Source: JAMZMI01 sp047632435 (GTDB lineage: Bacteria; Bacteroidota; Bacteroidia; Cytophagales; Cyclobacteriaceae). From it: a stretch of DNA of 64,000 bases. The position numbers and the translations under genes were made by a program. The notes beneath the pieces are model-generated. The model was not told the origin of the DNA and ran no database searches. It saw nothing but the letters and a program-made list of their open reading frames with translations. The stretch is taken from the NCBI GenBank assembly GCA_047632435.1, contig JBLICU010000003.1, positions 25,759 through 89,758 of the forward strand, read 5' to 3'. This document shows, piece by piece, positions 26,589-35,606 of the stretch (the first letter of the stretch is position 1; each line of letters opens with the position of its first letter).

Positions 26589-26791
26589 TTTATGGAGTAT
26601 TATTTACCAGATACCAAAATACCAAATTGTGAGCGCAAGCCCAACTACATGTCAAAAAGATAATGTTGAGTCATTTGCGAAAATCGAATTTTTGACGTCA
26701 GAACCTAATGCAAGAAGTTTTTAATCAAAACGATTTTAGGTCATGAATATTTGATCAATATACTGAAATGGAAATGACTGAATGTGGAATC

Positions 26792-27190
26792 TTATTTTTC
26801 TAGAATGAGAAAAATATCCTCCATTAACTGTAAGGAGATCTTATTACTGCCCAGTTCATTGATGCTATAAACCATTCCAGGTGTATCCTCATCATTGATC
26901 AGAATCAACGAGTCACCTGAAACTTTCCAGATAAGAACATGATCCAATGTGTCTTTGCTGAATACACACCCTTCAAATCCAAAGGCTTTAATATTGACAC
27001 TGTCCCCAGTAAAAATGAATTTTCCTGGCATTGTAAAATCAGTGATTCCTTGAATCCCTTCAAATGATGCTGAATCGGTGATCCAAGTGGCATTCCATTC
27101 GCCATCCCAAGATGCCGGTCGTTCATCTTTTTTAGTTTCTGAGCATGCAAAAACAGCTATAAGCGAGAAGGTTAACAGATAATTGCGCAT
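26792..27190 (-). CDS. small predicted lipoprotein
   Basis: 132 residues from the ATG at 27190; an in-frame ATG at 27214 would add eight residues before the signal peptide. Lipobox IAVFAC with Cys16. The mature part is a small beta-rich domain of the lipocalin-like kind (WDGEWNATW, then alternating strands such as GKFIFTGDSVNIKAFG), similar in layout to many Bacteroidota lipoproteins of unknown role. It follows the aldehyde dehydrogenase gene after 32 bp and may be cotranscribed with it. Confidence 0.7.
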   Translation of the reverse strand: MRNYLLTFSLIAVFACSETKKDERPASWDGEWNATWITDSASFEGIQGITDFTMPGKFIFTGDSVNIKAFGFEGCVFSKDTLDHVLIWKVSGDSLILINDEDTPGMVYSINELGSNKISLQLMEDIFLILEK

Positions 27191-27222
27191 TTTTAATATT
27201 ATTTTGGGAGCCAAAAATAAGG

Positions 27223-28617
27223 CTAAAAATACTTTAACAAGAGTTCTATCACTTTATTTTTTAAAGGGGTATAAGGAGGGTAAAGCATTTGACTCACAGT
27301 AAATCCATTGCGCTGTTTAAGTACAGATTTTTCATTAGAAAAAGATTTAAACCCATGTATTCCATGTGATTTACCAAAGCCACTATTATTCACTCCGCCA
27401 AAAGGCATAGATGAATGTGCAAATTGTAATACACAGTCATTAAGTACAGCCGTACCAGAACTTGTCTCCTTCAAGATTCTTTGTTGGTTCTTCCTGCTTT
27501 TTGAAAAAAGATACAATGCCAAAGGTTTTTCTTTGGAGTTGATATAATCGACCACCTCATCCAGATTATCATAACTTAATACCGGAAGTATGGGGCCAAA
27601 TATTTCTTCTTTCATTATTGATGAGTCCAAGGGGACATTGACAAAAATGGTGGGACCAATAGAAAGTTGTTTATCGTCAACCTCACCATCCAAATAAAGT
27701 TGCTCTGTCGTAAGACCCAAATCTGTTTTAAGGGTAAGAAGTCGCCTGAAATGCTTCTCATTTACAATGCAGGTGTAGTTTTCTTTTAAAGCGTAAAGTG
27801 CTTTTGATTGGCGCACGAGTTCTGATAAAAAGGTATCCTTTACTTTGTTGTGGACAAAAATGTAATCGGGGGCCACACAAGTTTGCCCTGCATTGATCCA
27901 TTTGCCCCAGGCGATCTTCAACGCTGATATTTTTATATTGGCAGTTTCGTCAACAATTGTCGGTGACTTTCCTCCAAGCTCCAATGTGACAGATGCTAGA
28001 TATTTGGAAGCGGCGGACATGATAATTTGTCCAACTTGAGGCGAACCGGTAAAAAAGATATGATTGAATGGAAGCTCGAGCAAAAGCTTGGATGCCGATG
28101 AATCCCCCTCTAATGTGAACATGATATCAGTTTCAAAAAGCGTTTCTGACATTCGCTTAATCAGCGAAGAGGTGGCTGGAGTGAATTCAGATGGTTTGAT
28201 AAAAATGACATTTCCAGCTGCGATTGCTGATATAACTGGACCAAGCGTAAGCATAAATGGATAGTTCCACGGTGAGATAATCAGGCAGACACCTTTGGGT
28301 TCATGATAGACATTTGCTGATGTACCAAAAAAAGTAAAAGAGCTTGGGTATTTCTGAGGTGAAGTCCATTTTTGAAGGTTTCTTTTTGCCTTGCGTATTT
28401 CTGATAATACAGGAAATATTTCGGTTAGATCTGCTTCTTGCTTGGGCTTTTTTAAATCTGCCGCAAGGGCTTGCTGAATATCCAATCTATTAGCGATTAC
28501 CCAATTTTCTACCTTGATCAACCTGGCTTTTCTATTAGAGATTGGCTCACTTCTAAGTCTGATAGCACTTTTGGACTGTGTCTCAAAAACGTTTGCAATT
28601 ATGGTTTGAACGGTCAT
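27223..28617 (-). CDS. aldehyde dehydrogenase family protein
   Basis: 464 residues, ALDH3-like length. Seen: SPWNYPFMLTLGP with the conserved Asn, KPSEFTPATS, the FTGSPQVG coenzyme loop, catalytic Glu in LELGGKSP, catalytic Cys in NAGQTCVAPDY, and EEIFGPILPVL. It oxidises aldehydes to acids with NAD(P); the ALDH3 group often takes long-chain or aromatic aldehydes, so a role in lipid aldehyde clearance is possible. Its upstream region holds palindromic TAACA/TGTTA sites. Confidence 0.92.
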   Translation of the reverse strand: MTVQTIIANVFETQSKSAIRLRSEPISNRKARLIKVENWVIANRLDIQQALAADLKKPKQEADLTEIFPVLSEIRKAKRNLQKWTSPQKYPSSFTFFGTSANVYHEPKGVCLIISPWNYPFMLTLGPVISAIAAGNVIFIKPSEFTPATSSLIKRMSETLFETDIMFTLEGDSSASKLLLELPFNHIFFTGSPQVGQIIMSAASKYLASVTLELGGKSPTIVDETANIKISALKIAWGKWINAGQTCVAPDYIFVHNKVKDTFLSELVRQSKALYALKENYTCIVNEKHFRRLLTLKTDLGLTTEQLYLDGEVDDKQLSIGPTIFVNVPLDSSIMKEEIFGPILPVLSYDNLDEVVDYINSKEKPLALYLFSKSRKNQQRILKETSSGTAVLNDCVLQFAHSSMPFGGVNNSGFGKSHGIHGFKSFSNEKSVLKQRNGFTVSQMLYPPYTPLKNKVIELLLKYF

Positions 28618-28640
28618 GATTCTATTTATTAATAATAAGG

Positions 28641-28722
28641 TAACATATTGTTAATATAAATGTCATTTGTTAACTTAGGCGTAACATAAAATGTTATCTG
28701 GCATAATGATGTAACATATTCG
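28641..28722. promoter_or_regulatory. palindromic TAACA/TGTTA operator-like sites
   Basis: Two palindromes, TAACA-TAT-TGTTA at 28641-28653 and TAACAT-AAA-ATGTTA at 28682-28696, plus half sites at 28669 (TGTTA) and 28712 (TAACAT). They fill the 115-bp gap between the divergent aldehyde dehydrogenase and transglutaminase-like genes, so a dimeric regulator could control both. The regulator is not encoded next to them. Confidence 0.5.
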
Positions 28723-28732
28723 AGACTCTTTC

Positions 28733-29500
28733 GTGAAAAAATCTGGTACCATATTTCTTTTTGTTTTGCTAATAACTCAGGTTATTTGGGCGCAAGGCAA
28801 TGAAGTGATTTACCATTCTGATTTCGAAAAAGCAGCTTTTGAAAAAGCGCAGAAAATCCCTTTTGAATTATTCGTCGCTTCAGATCCTTCTGTAACAGCC
28901 AATAAATATAATTCCTTTCAAGCTCATTTAAATAGCATCATCAGTCAGCTAAGTGTTTTAAGAAGCAAAACCAACAATGATCTAAGGTTTCTTGAAAAAG
29001 CATTTTACAAAATCCATCGCAGAGAGCTTAGTTGGTACGAAAACTACGTTTCATTAAGTGAAACTTTGGAACATAAAAAGTACGATTGCCTTACCGGAAC
29101 AGCCTTGTTTGCCCTAATTCTGGATGAACTGAGTATTGACTATCAAATTTTGGAATTTGATTTTCACATTTTTTTGCTCGCAAACTTGAGGGATCGGCAG
29201 GTATTATTGGAAGCGACAGATCCAATTAATGGATTTATCATTGACCCAAACCTTATAAAGGAGCGAATTGAGCATGCTGAGTATAATGTTGAAGTAAGCA
29301 ATACTTTTAATAAGACCTATTTGAAAAATGAAATTAATCTTAAGGCATTGGCTGGATTGCAATATTATAACCTTGCTGTGAATTTGTTCAATCAGCAAGA
29401 ATATAAAAAGGCCAGCCATTTCATTCAGAAAGCTGACCTTTTATATTCCAGTGAAAGGATTAAGAATACTAAAGATTTGATATCATCAGCAAGTCTTTAA
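28733..29500 (+). CDS. exported transglutaminase-like protein with TPR-like end
   Basis: 255 residues from a GTG start, selected because it begins a Sec signal (ending VIWAQG). A candidate Cys-His-Asp triad is present: Cys119 in KKYDCLTGTALFALIL, His145 in FDFHIFLLA and Asp163 in EATDPINGF, the layout of transglutaminase-like and SirB1-like proteins. The last 45 residues (YYNLAVNLFNQQEYKKASHFIQKAD) look like one TPR unit. Enzyme activity not shown; could be a protease, cross-linker or binding module. Convergent with the OmpA gene, overlapping its stop by 4 bp. Confidence 0.65.
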   Translation: MKKSGTIFLFVLLITQVIWAQGNEVIYHSDFEKAAFEKAQKIPFELFVASDPSVTANKYNSFQAHLNSIISQLSVLRSKTNNDLRFLEKAFYKIHRRELSWYENYVSLSETLEHKKYDCLTGTALFALILDELSIDYQILEFDFHIFLLANLRDRQVLLEATDPINGFIIDPNLIKERIEHAEYNVEVSNTFNKTYLKNEINLKALAGLQYYNLAVNLFNQQEYKKASHFIQKADLLYSSERIKNTKDLISSASL

Positions 29501-31560
29501 TTCACTTCTAATATCTTGAATTCCACTCTTCGGTTTTCGCTTTGGCCCTTCTTATCATCGTTTGAAGCAATGGGTTGAGTTTCTCCAAGTCCAATTGCTT
29601 CCATACGGTCTGCAGGAATTCCCTTTAGTCTGAAGTAATTAAATACGGCATTGGCTCTTTTTTTGGACAGTGTCAAATTGTATTCGTCTGAACCAACAGC
29701 ATCAGTATGTCCAGAGATTTGAATTTTCTTAATTTGACCGTCAGATATACTTTCTAAAATTCTATTCAATTCAGAATAGGATGCTGTCTTTAGTTCGGAT
29801 TTATTAAAATCAAAGAAAATATTGTTGATCACAATTTTGGCCTCTTTTTCAATAAGGGTAAGGACAAGATCTTGTTCAATAGTTTCTGAAATTTTTATTT
29901 TATTAAAGTCATAGTTCACGCTCTGAGTGAGAAAACCAAATTTAGTAGCATGTAAGCCATATTGCGACCCTCCACGTACCGTAAGCTCGTAATTGCTTTC
30001 TTTTGTTTTTACTGATCCAATATCAAGTCCATCAGGCAATCTTTCTATGGAGACCATGGCATTATCGATTCCTTGTCCGGTTTTAGCATCTATTACTTTC
30101 CCTTTAATGGTGATAAAAATTTCATCCGGTCTTTGGGCGATTAAGGCACTTATTGATGCCGCAACGGGGCTGGCAGAACCTTCTACAAACATTTCATCTG
30201 CTTTGAACCTAAATATATCTGTATCTTCATCCATGTCTCCTCTTGAGAAATAAATATGTTTTCCTGATGCAGGGATACTGAAATATTGATCATCCTGAGC
30301 ACTATTAATGCCTGAACCTAAATTTTCAGGAACTGACCATTTTTCCCAAGTATCGTCGAGACGTATTGAAACGAAGATATCTGAACCACCATAACCACTG
30401 AATCCGTTGGTGGAGTAATAAAGTGTTTTTTCATCCTGACCAAGAAATGGAGCAAAGTCTTCTCCTGCTGTATTTATGTCGCCACCTAAATTTTTTGGTT
30501 CAGACCACATTTTACCTATTTGTCTGGACATGTAGAGATCTCTTCCACCATAAGAATCATCTCTTTCTACTGAAGTTATTAGAGATGTTCCACTTGGTGT
30601 TAGGAAAAAATCTGCCTTCGGAGAGTAGTTGTAGTCATTTTCAATTTCAAGGGATTCTGGTTTTTCGTACGAATCTCCATCTCTTTTTGACATTGATAAT
30701 CCGGCATACATCAGTCCTTTTTTCCCATATCTGTTACCTAGAATCAAAACCTCTTCTCCACCCACAATTGCAATTGAACTGATGAAGTTTGGTCCTTCGG
30801 TATTTAATGGGGGGCCAATATTTTTTGCTGGCTTCCAATTGCCTGTAGATTCATCTAGCTCGGACATCCAAATATCTTCCCCGTCATCCACTCCTCCTAT
30901 ATTGTCCGGATGAAATCTTCTACTGAAATAAAGTCTTTTTCCATCGGGGGATATAATGGGATTGTGCTCAGCATAGGAGCTGTTAACATCTGCGCCCAGA
31001 TTTTCTGTATTAACCTTTTTATTTATACCTGGAACCAGATTAATTAAAACACTAATAGGAATGTTTGATGATGAAATGCCAATAGCATCTATACTATTAA
31101 ATCCAGGAACGGCTTCACCATCCAGCACCACTTTTATGGCATAAACTTCATATGGCGTATCTTCAAAAAACAAGTTAAGTAATCTGCTTTCAAGAGGTAG
31201 CGCACGAGGTTGAAGCTCAAAAAGTAGATACTCATCATATTGATCGTTATATGCGAACACTGCTTTCACAGCGCCAGGATTCTCGGACTCTGCAATTGCA
31301 ACTTGTTTTGGCTTGATTGGCTTATCGAATGAAACAATTATGAACTGTTCATCATTGTCATTTTTAGGTCTCCAGGCATTTGGATTATCTCCGCCTGAAG
31401 GCAATACATTAGGCTTATGAAGAGCCTGTATAGCTGAATAGCCCAAACGACCATATTCAGAGGAAACATCGATGACTTCTGAACCCCAAACTATGGTTTC
31501 CTGTGCCAAAAGAATCGTACATGTGCACAGGGCTAAAAGAAAAGTGATTAATTTATTCAT
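29497..31560 (-). CDS. OmpA-family protein with PD40 beta-propeller and regulatory-like domain
   Basis: 687 residues. Sec signal 1-19; N-terminal domain with GSEVIDVSSEYG; PD40/WD40-like propeller blades (ISPDGKRLYFSRRF, LGQDEKTLYYSTNGFSGYGGSDIF, IPASGKHIYFSRG) over about 195-455; a carboxypeptidase regulatory-like domain (KGKVIDAKTGQGIDNAMVSI) at about 490-575; and a C-terminal OmpA domain (FDFNKSELK, SGHTDAVGS, SKKRANAV, SENRRVEF) that binds peptidoglycan. The domain order resembles T9SS component PorE without its TPR part, so an envelope-anchoring role is likely; calling it PorE would be too strong. Confidence 0.9.
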   Translation of the reverse strand: MNKLITFLLALCTCTILLAQETIVWGSEVIDVSSEYGRLGYSAIQALHKPNVLPSGGDNPNAWRPKNDNDEQFIIVSFDKPIKPKQVAIAESENPGAVKAVFAYNDQYDEYLLFELQPRALPLESRLLNLFFEDTPYEVYAIKVVLDGEAVPGFNSIDAIGISSSNIPISVLINLVPGINKKVNTENLGADVNSSYAEHNPIISPDGKRLYFSRRFHPDNIGGVDDGEDIWMSELDESTGNWKPAKNIGPPLNTEGPNFISSIAIVGGEEVLILGNRYGKKGLMYAGLSMSKRDGDSYEKPESLEIENDYNYSPKADFFLTPSGTSLITSVERDDSYGGRDLYMSRQIGKMWSEPKNLGGDINTAGEDFAPFLGQDEKTLYYSTNGFSGYGGSDIFVSIRLDDTWEKWSVPENLGSGINSAQDDQYFSIPASGKHIYFSRGDMDEDTDIFRFKADEMFVEGSASPVAASISALIAQRPDEIFITIKGKVIDAKTGQGIDNAMVSIERLPDGLDIGSVKTKESNYELTVRGGSQYGLHATKFGFLTQSVNYDFNKIKISETIEQDLVLTLIEKEAKIVINNIFFDFNKSELKTASYSELNRILESISDGQIKKIQISGHTDAVGSDEYNLTLSKKRANAVFNYFRLKGIPADRMEAIGLGETQPIASNDDKKGQSENRRVEFKILEVN

Positions 31561-31573
31561 AAAGATTAGGCGT

Positions 31574-32263
31574 TTATTTGATTATTCTCACTTCCACCCT
31601 TCTGTTTTTGGCTTTTGCCTCATCAGTTCTCTCGGTAGTTAATGGCTGGGTTCCACCAAAAGCCTTGGTTAAAACCCTGGCTTTTTTAACACCTTTGCTT
31701 ATCAAATATTCTTTTACAGATTCTACACGGGCTTGTGAAAGTCTAAGGTTGGCGGCTTCATTTCCAGCAAAATCAGTATGACCTTCGAGTTGTATAATCA
31801 TATCGGGTCTGGAATCCAGCCATGTTACTAATTCATCTAATTCTTTAAAGGAGCTCTCTGAAATTTTTTCACTTCCTCTACTGAAGATAAGATTATTAAG
31901 AGTTATCAATTTTTTTTCTTCAGTTTCTTCGATATAAATGGTAAACGATATGGCTCCATCCCCATCTTCATCTGTCATTTGTAATTCCATTTTAGCGGGA
32001 TTGTAGTCAGTTTTTTTGACCGTGAAATTGTATTTGACGTCTCGAATCAGGTAAAATTCAAAAGCACCATCTACACCACTGTTACCCATACCCATGTCAT
32101 CGTAATAGGGGAGTTTTTCGTAAAGCACTGAGGCAGATACAGCTGTGGAATCTTTTTTATTAAGCACTTTGCCATAAACTTGAATAAAGCTTACTTCATT
32201 TTCCTGACCGAAGGAATTAAATATAATAAGCGTAGAAAGTGTAATAAAAATCAACCTAGACAT
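31574..32263 (-). CDS. OmpA-family protein, short form
   Basis: 229 residues. Sec signal 1-19, a small N-terminal beta domain (VYGKVLNKKDSTAVSASVLYE, regulatory-like) and a complete OmpA C-terminal domain: NLIFSRGSEKISESS, LEGHTDFAGNEAANLRLSQARVESV, KNRRVEVRI. Predicted peptidoglycan-binding envelope protein. The larger OmpA gene follows 13 bp downstream and probably shares its transcript; the two may act together. Confidence 0.92.
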   Translation of the reverse strand: MSRLIFITLSTLIIFNSFGQENEVSFIQVYGKVLNKKDSTAVSASVLYEKLPYYDDMGMGNSGVDGAFEFYLIRDVKYNFTVKKTDYNPAKMELQMTDEDGDGAISFTIYIEETEEKKLITLNNLIFSRGSEKISESSFKELDELVTWLDSRPDMIIQLEGHTDFAGNEAANLRLSQARVESVKEYLISKGVKKARVLTKAFGGTQPLTTERTDEAKAKNRRVEVRIIK

Positions 32264-32310
32264 AGAGAATGAGTTTATTTCAGCTGAAATAACGGAAATA
32301 TTACCGGAAA

Positions 32311-33624
32311 TTAAAAATTTTTATCCGTAGCAACTACTGTCTTGGAGACTATTTGCTCATATGCCACCGTATCAACCTCAATGCTAATTTTTTGAAGACG
32401 GGTTATCATCACGTTTTTCAGATGAAGAAAGTCACTTCTTTTTTCGAGACTTATTGGCTCAGAAGGAGGTAAGTCTACTTTGAGGGCATCTACCTGGACT
32501 CCATTTTTCCAAAACCTGAAACACAAGTGGGGCCCGTTGGCCAATCCGGTACTTCCTACCAAACCAATTGTTTGGCCTTGTTTCACCTTCACACCAGGCT
32601 TTATTCCAGCAGCGATTTTGGACATGTGAAGGTATTGAGTAGTGTAATTGCTGTTGTGTTTTATTTTGACGTATTTCCCGTTTCCACTGTTGTAGGTAGC
32701 TTCTAAGACCACACCATCACCAACGGTTCGTATTGGTGTTCCTGTTGGGGCTGCATAGTCTGTGCCTAAATGAGCCTTATATCTTTTTAAAACCGGGTGA
32801 TATCGTTTTGGATTATACCGGCTACTGATTCTTGAATAGTTAAGTGGTGCTCTGAGAAATGTTTTTCTCAAACTGTTGCCTTGTTCATCAAAAAAGCTTT
32901 CAATTCCACCATTTAGATAGTTTATTGCGTAGTATTCGTGACCGAAGTGTTTAAAATATGCCGCCTTGATTTTACCAATACTTACAACTTCGCCATCAAC
33001 TTTTTCTACCTCATAGATTACTTTGAAAATATCTCCTTTCTGTATTCTGAAAAAATCTACCTGCCATGCAAAAACATCTACTAATCTATTGACAAGCATT
33101 GGTGAAGCACCTTGTTCCAAAACTGTTTCATAAAGCGATGAATTAATTTCTGCGACAATGGTTTCTTCAAGAATGGTGATTGGTCTTTTATTTCTGGTGA
33201 CATAAACAGAATCCTGAAGATTGAAAACGACATATTCTGTTTTATCAGGTTCGAACACAAAATGGGACGCTGTTTTAATGGAATCCTTATTTACAAATAC
33301 AGAAAAAGGGTAGCCGGCTTTTAATTTTCGTACATCAAAAATACCTTTTGATGCTTTTGCGACTGCATATATGGTTTCATTACTGATATTATATGCCGAT
33401 AGAATTTCTGAAAGATTTTGATTCCATTTGATTTTACCACGAATTTCCTCCAATGAATCAACATTAATTCCATATTTCAGCGTGGGTTCAATTACATAAA
33501 TGGTAGAATCAACTGGAGCCTCCATAGTTGTCAGATTATTATTTTTATAATCTGGGAAACAACTGGAGATCAGGAGATTAACCGCGAGAATAAAAGCGGA
33601 AGAAATGATTCTATTTAAAGACAT
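32311..33624 (-). CDS. M23-family peptidoglycan endopeptidase, lipoprotein-like
   Basis: 437 residues. N-terminus ends in LLISSCF, a possible lipobox (Cys at about 22). A central domain precedes an M23/LytM domain at about 280-400: HLGTDYAAPTGTPI (His and Asp zinc ligands), GNGKYVKIKHNSNY, QYLHMSKIA, and GPHLCFRFWKNG. In most M23 enzymes the last motif is HxH; here the second His is Cys, which could still bind zinc. The variant occurs in other Bacteroidota M23 proteins as far as I recall. It likely cuts peptide cross-links during growth. Lies between dsbD and ompA genes. Confidence 0.9.
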   Translation of the reverse strand: MSLNRIISSAFILAVNLLISSCFPDYKNNNLTTMEAPVDSTIYVIEPTLKYGINVDSLEEIRGKIKWNQNLSEILSAYNISNETIYAVAKASKGIFDVRKLKAGYPFSVFVNKDSIKTASHFVFEPDKTEYVVFNLQDSVYVTRNKRPITILEETIVAEINSSLYETVLEQGASPMLVNRLVDVFAWQVDFFRIQKGDIFKVIYEVEKVDGEVVSIGKIKAAYFKHFGHEYYAINYLNGGIESFFDEQGNSLRKTFLRAPLNYSRISSRYNPKRYHPVLKRYKAHLGTDYAAPTGTPIRTVGDGVVLEATYNSGNGKYVKIKHNSNYTTQYLHMSKIAAGIKPGVKVKQGQTIGLVGSTGLANGPHLCFRFWKNGVQVDALKVDLPPSEPISLEKRSDFLHLKNVMITRLQKISIEVDTVAYEQIVSKTVVATDKNF

Positions 33625-33640
33625 ATCAATTGACTATTGC

Positions 33641-35605
33641 TTATTTATTACTGGATAAGCCAGCATTCAAAAACGCGGCAAAGTTATCAACATTTAGGTC
33701 ATATGCTTGAGGATTTGACAAAAGCTCGCCGTTTTGATCGAGGATTAGATAAAATGGCTGAGCATTATTATTGAATGAAGTAATCTGAAAATCGGCATTC
33801 TGTTTACCAATTGTTTTCTTGATTTTTCCATCATATTTTGATGTATACCATTTCGATTCTGGCAATTCACTTTTATCATCTACATACAAGGCCAGTAAAA
33901 CAAATTCGTTGGTTAACAAGTCAAGCACACGTTGGTCGGACCATACTCGCTGCTCCATTTCCCGGCAGTTTACGCATCCATGACCAGTAAAATCCACAAA
34001 TATTGGTTTGCCAACTGATTGGGCACATGCCAGTGCTTGCTCGTAATCAAAATATCCATTTAAGCCTTGGGGCCAATGCAACTCATCAGAATAAAGCGGT
34101 TCTTCACAGAGAGGCTCTTGCTGCTTTTGATTCAATGCCATGATGTTAAAATCATGAGTGGATAAAGGAGGAAGATATCCAGCAAGGGCTTTAAGTGGTG
34201 CTCCGAACATGCCTGGGATCAAATAAACGACAAATGTGAATGTGACCAAAGCAAGAATGAGTCTGGATACTGGAACCTTGTCCGAGTCGCTATCTCCTTT
34301 CAATTTTATTTTGCCTAAAAGATAAAATCCGAGTAAACTAAAAATGACTATCCATATTGCCAGATAGACTTCACGGTCTAAGATATGCCAATGGTAAGCC
34401 TGATCCGCGATGCTTAAAAATTTGAATGCAAATGCTAATTCTAAAAATCCAAGGACAACTTTTACTGCATTCAACCAGCCACCAGATTTTGGCAGGGCAT
34501 TCAACCAGCTGGGAAATAAAGCAAAAAGTGTAAATGGAAGTGCAAATGCCAGTGAAAAGGCGAACATTCCCAAAATGGGTTTTAAGATCTGCCCACCAGC
34601 GGATTCTACTAAGATGCTTCCTACAATAGGTCCTGTGCAGGAAAAAGAAACCAAAACCAATGTCATAGCCATGAAAAAGATGCCAATGAGTCCGCCTTTG
34701 TCTCCTAAACGATCTACACTATTTACAAATTTGTGTGGAAGGGTGATTTCGAAAAGCCCGAAAAAAGAAAGCGCAAAGAGCACAAAAACGGTGAAAAATA
34801 TCACATTTGGAATCCAGCCTGTGGCTAAATCATTGGCTGTTTCAGGGCCCATAAATGGGGCAATGATGGAGCCTATAACTACATAGATAAATATAATGGA
34901 AAACCCATAAAACAGGCTTTTGAAGATTGACTCTGAGCGCGTTTTATTTTTTCCAGAGAAAAAGGAAACTGTCATTGGAATCATCGGAAATACACAAGGT
35001 GTAATCAGTGCCGCCAAACCTGCCAGAAAAGCAACTAGCATAAACGAAAGCAGCGAATATGGATCGGTACTTTGCTTTTCAGTTAAAAGATTTGTCTTTT
35101 TTTTTAAACCTGAGGAACCGGCATCTTGATTGCCTCCTTTCAAAATAAATTCGTCCTCGAAAGGAATACATTTACCATCTACATCTGTACAAACTTGATA
35201 GATGTAACTCCCAATGATTTTATAGTCGTCTTTTAGGATTTTTACCTTTTGTCTGAATTCACCTTTACTTTTGAAATAAGTATACTCTCCTTCCCAAAGG
35301 GAATCGTATTTTTTCCCTGGGTTTATTGGTATAATGCTATCTATCAGGGAGAAGGTTTCATTGTTTTCGAATAAAAACTCTGTAACCATGGGGCCTAGGT
35401 TGGGATCAAAATCTGAGGAATAGAGATACCAATCTTTGTCTATGTCAGCCTTGAATATGATATCGAGTACATCACCGTCCACAGGACTTTCTTTTGAAAG
35501 AGACACATCCCATTTGATAGGTTTGAGTATTTGTGCCTGTGAAACACTATAAATAGCAATCAAAAAAAGAAAACCTAGCGTTTTCCGAAGAATACTTAAC
35601 CTCAT
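33641..35605 (-). CDS. dsbD: thiol:disulfide interchange protein DsbD-like
   Basis: 654 residues in the DsbD arrangement: signal peptide and N-terminal domain with a Cys pair (CTDVDGKC, about residue 138), a membrane domain of eight or so helices starting near residue 185 with ITPCVFPMIP and SCTGPIVG, and a C-terminal thioredoxin-like domain with active site CVNC in FTGHGCVNCREME. It carries reducing power from the cytoplasm to periplasmic proteins. Same strand as the M23 gene (16 bp) and the M20 gene (1 bp), so probably one transcript. Confidence 0.93.
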   Translation of the reverse strand: MRLSILRKTLGFLFLIAIYSVSQAQILKPIKWDVSLSKESPVDGDVLDIIFKADIDKDWYLYSSDFDPNLGPMVTEFLFENNETFSLIDSIIPINPGKKYDSLWEGEYTYFKSKGEFRQKVKILKDDYKIIGSYIYQVCTDVDGKCIPFEDEFILKGGNQDAGSSGLKKKTNLLTEKQSTDPYSLLSFMLVAFLAGLAALITPCVFPMIPMTVSFFSGKNKTRSESIFKSLFYGFSIIFIYVVIGSIIAPFMGPETANDLATGWIPNVIFFTVFVLFALSFFGLFEITLPHKFVNSVDRLGDKGGLIGIFFMAMTLVLVSFSCTGPIVGSILVESAGGQILKPILGMFAFSLAFALPFTLFALFPSWLNALPKSGGWLNAVKVVLGFLELAFAFKFLSIADQAYHWHILDREVYLAIWIVIFSLLGFYLLGKIKLKGDSDSDKVPVSRLILALVTFTFVVYLIPGMFGAPLKALAGYLPPLSTHDFNIMALNQKQQEPLCEEPLYSDELHWPQGLNGYFDYEQALACAQSVGKPIFVDFTGHGCVNCREMEQRVWSDQRVLDLLTNEFVLLALYVDDKSELPESKWYTSKYDGKIKKTIGKQNADFQITSFNNNAQPFYLILDQNGELLSNPQAYDLNVDNFAAFLNAGLSSNK

Positions 35606-35606
35606 G

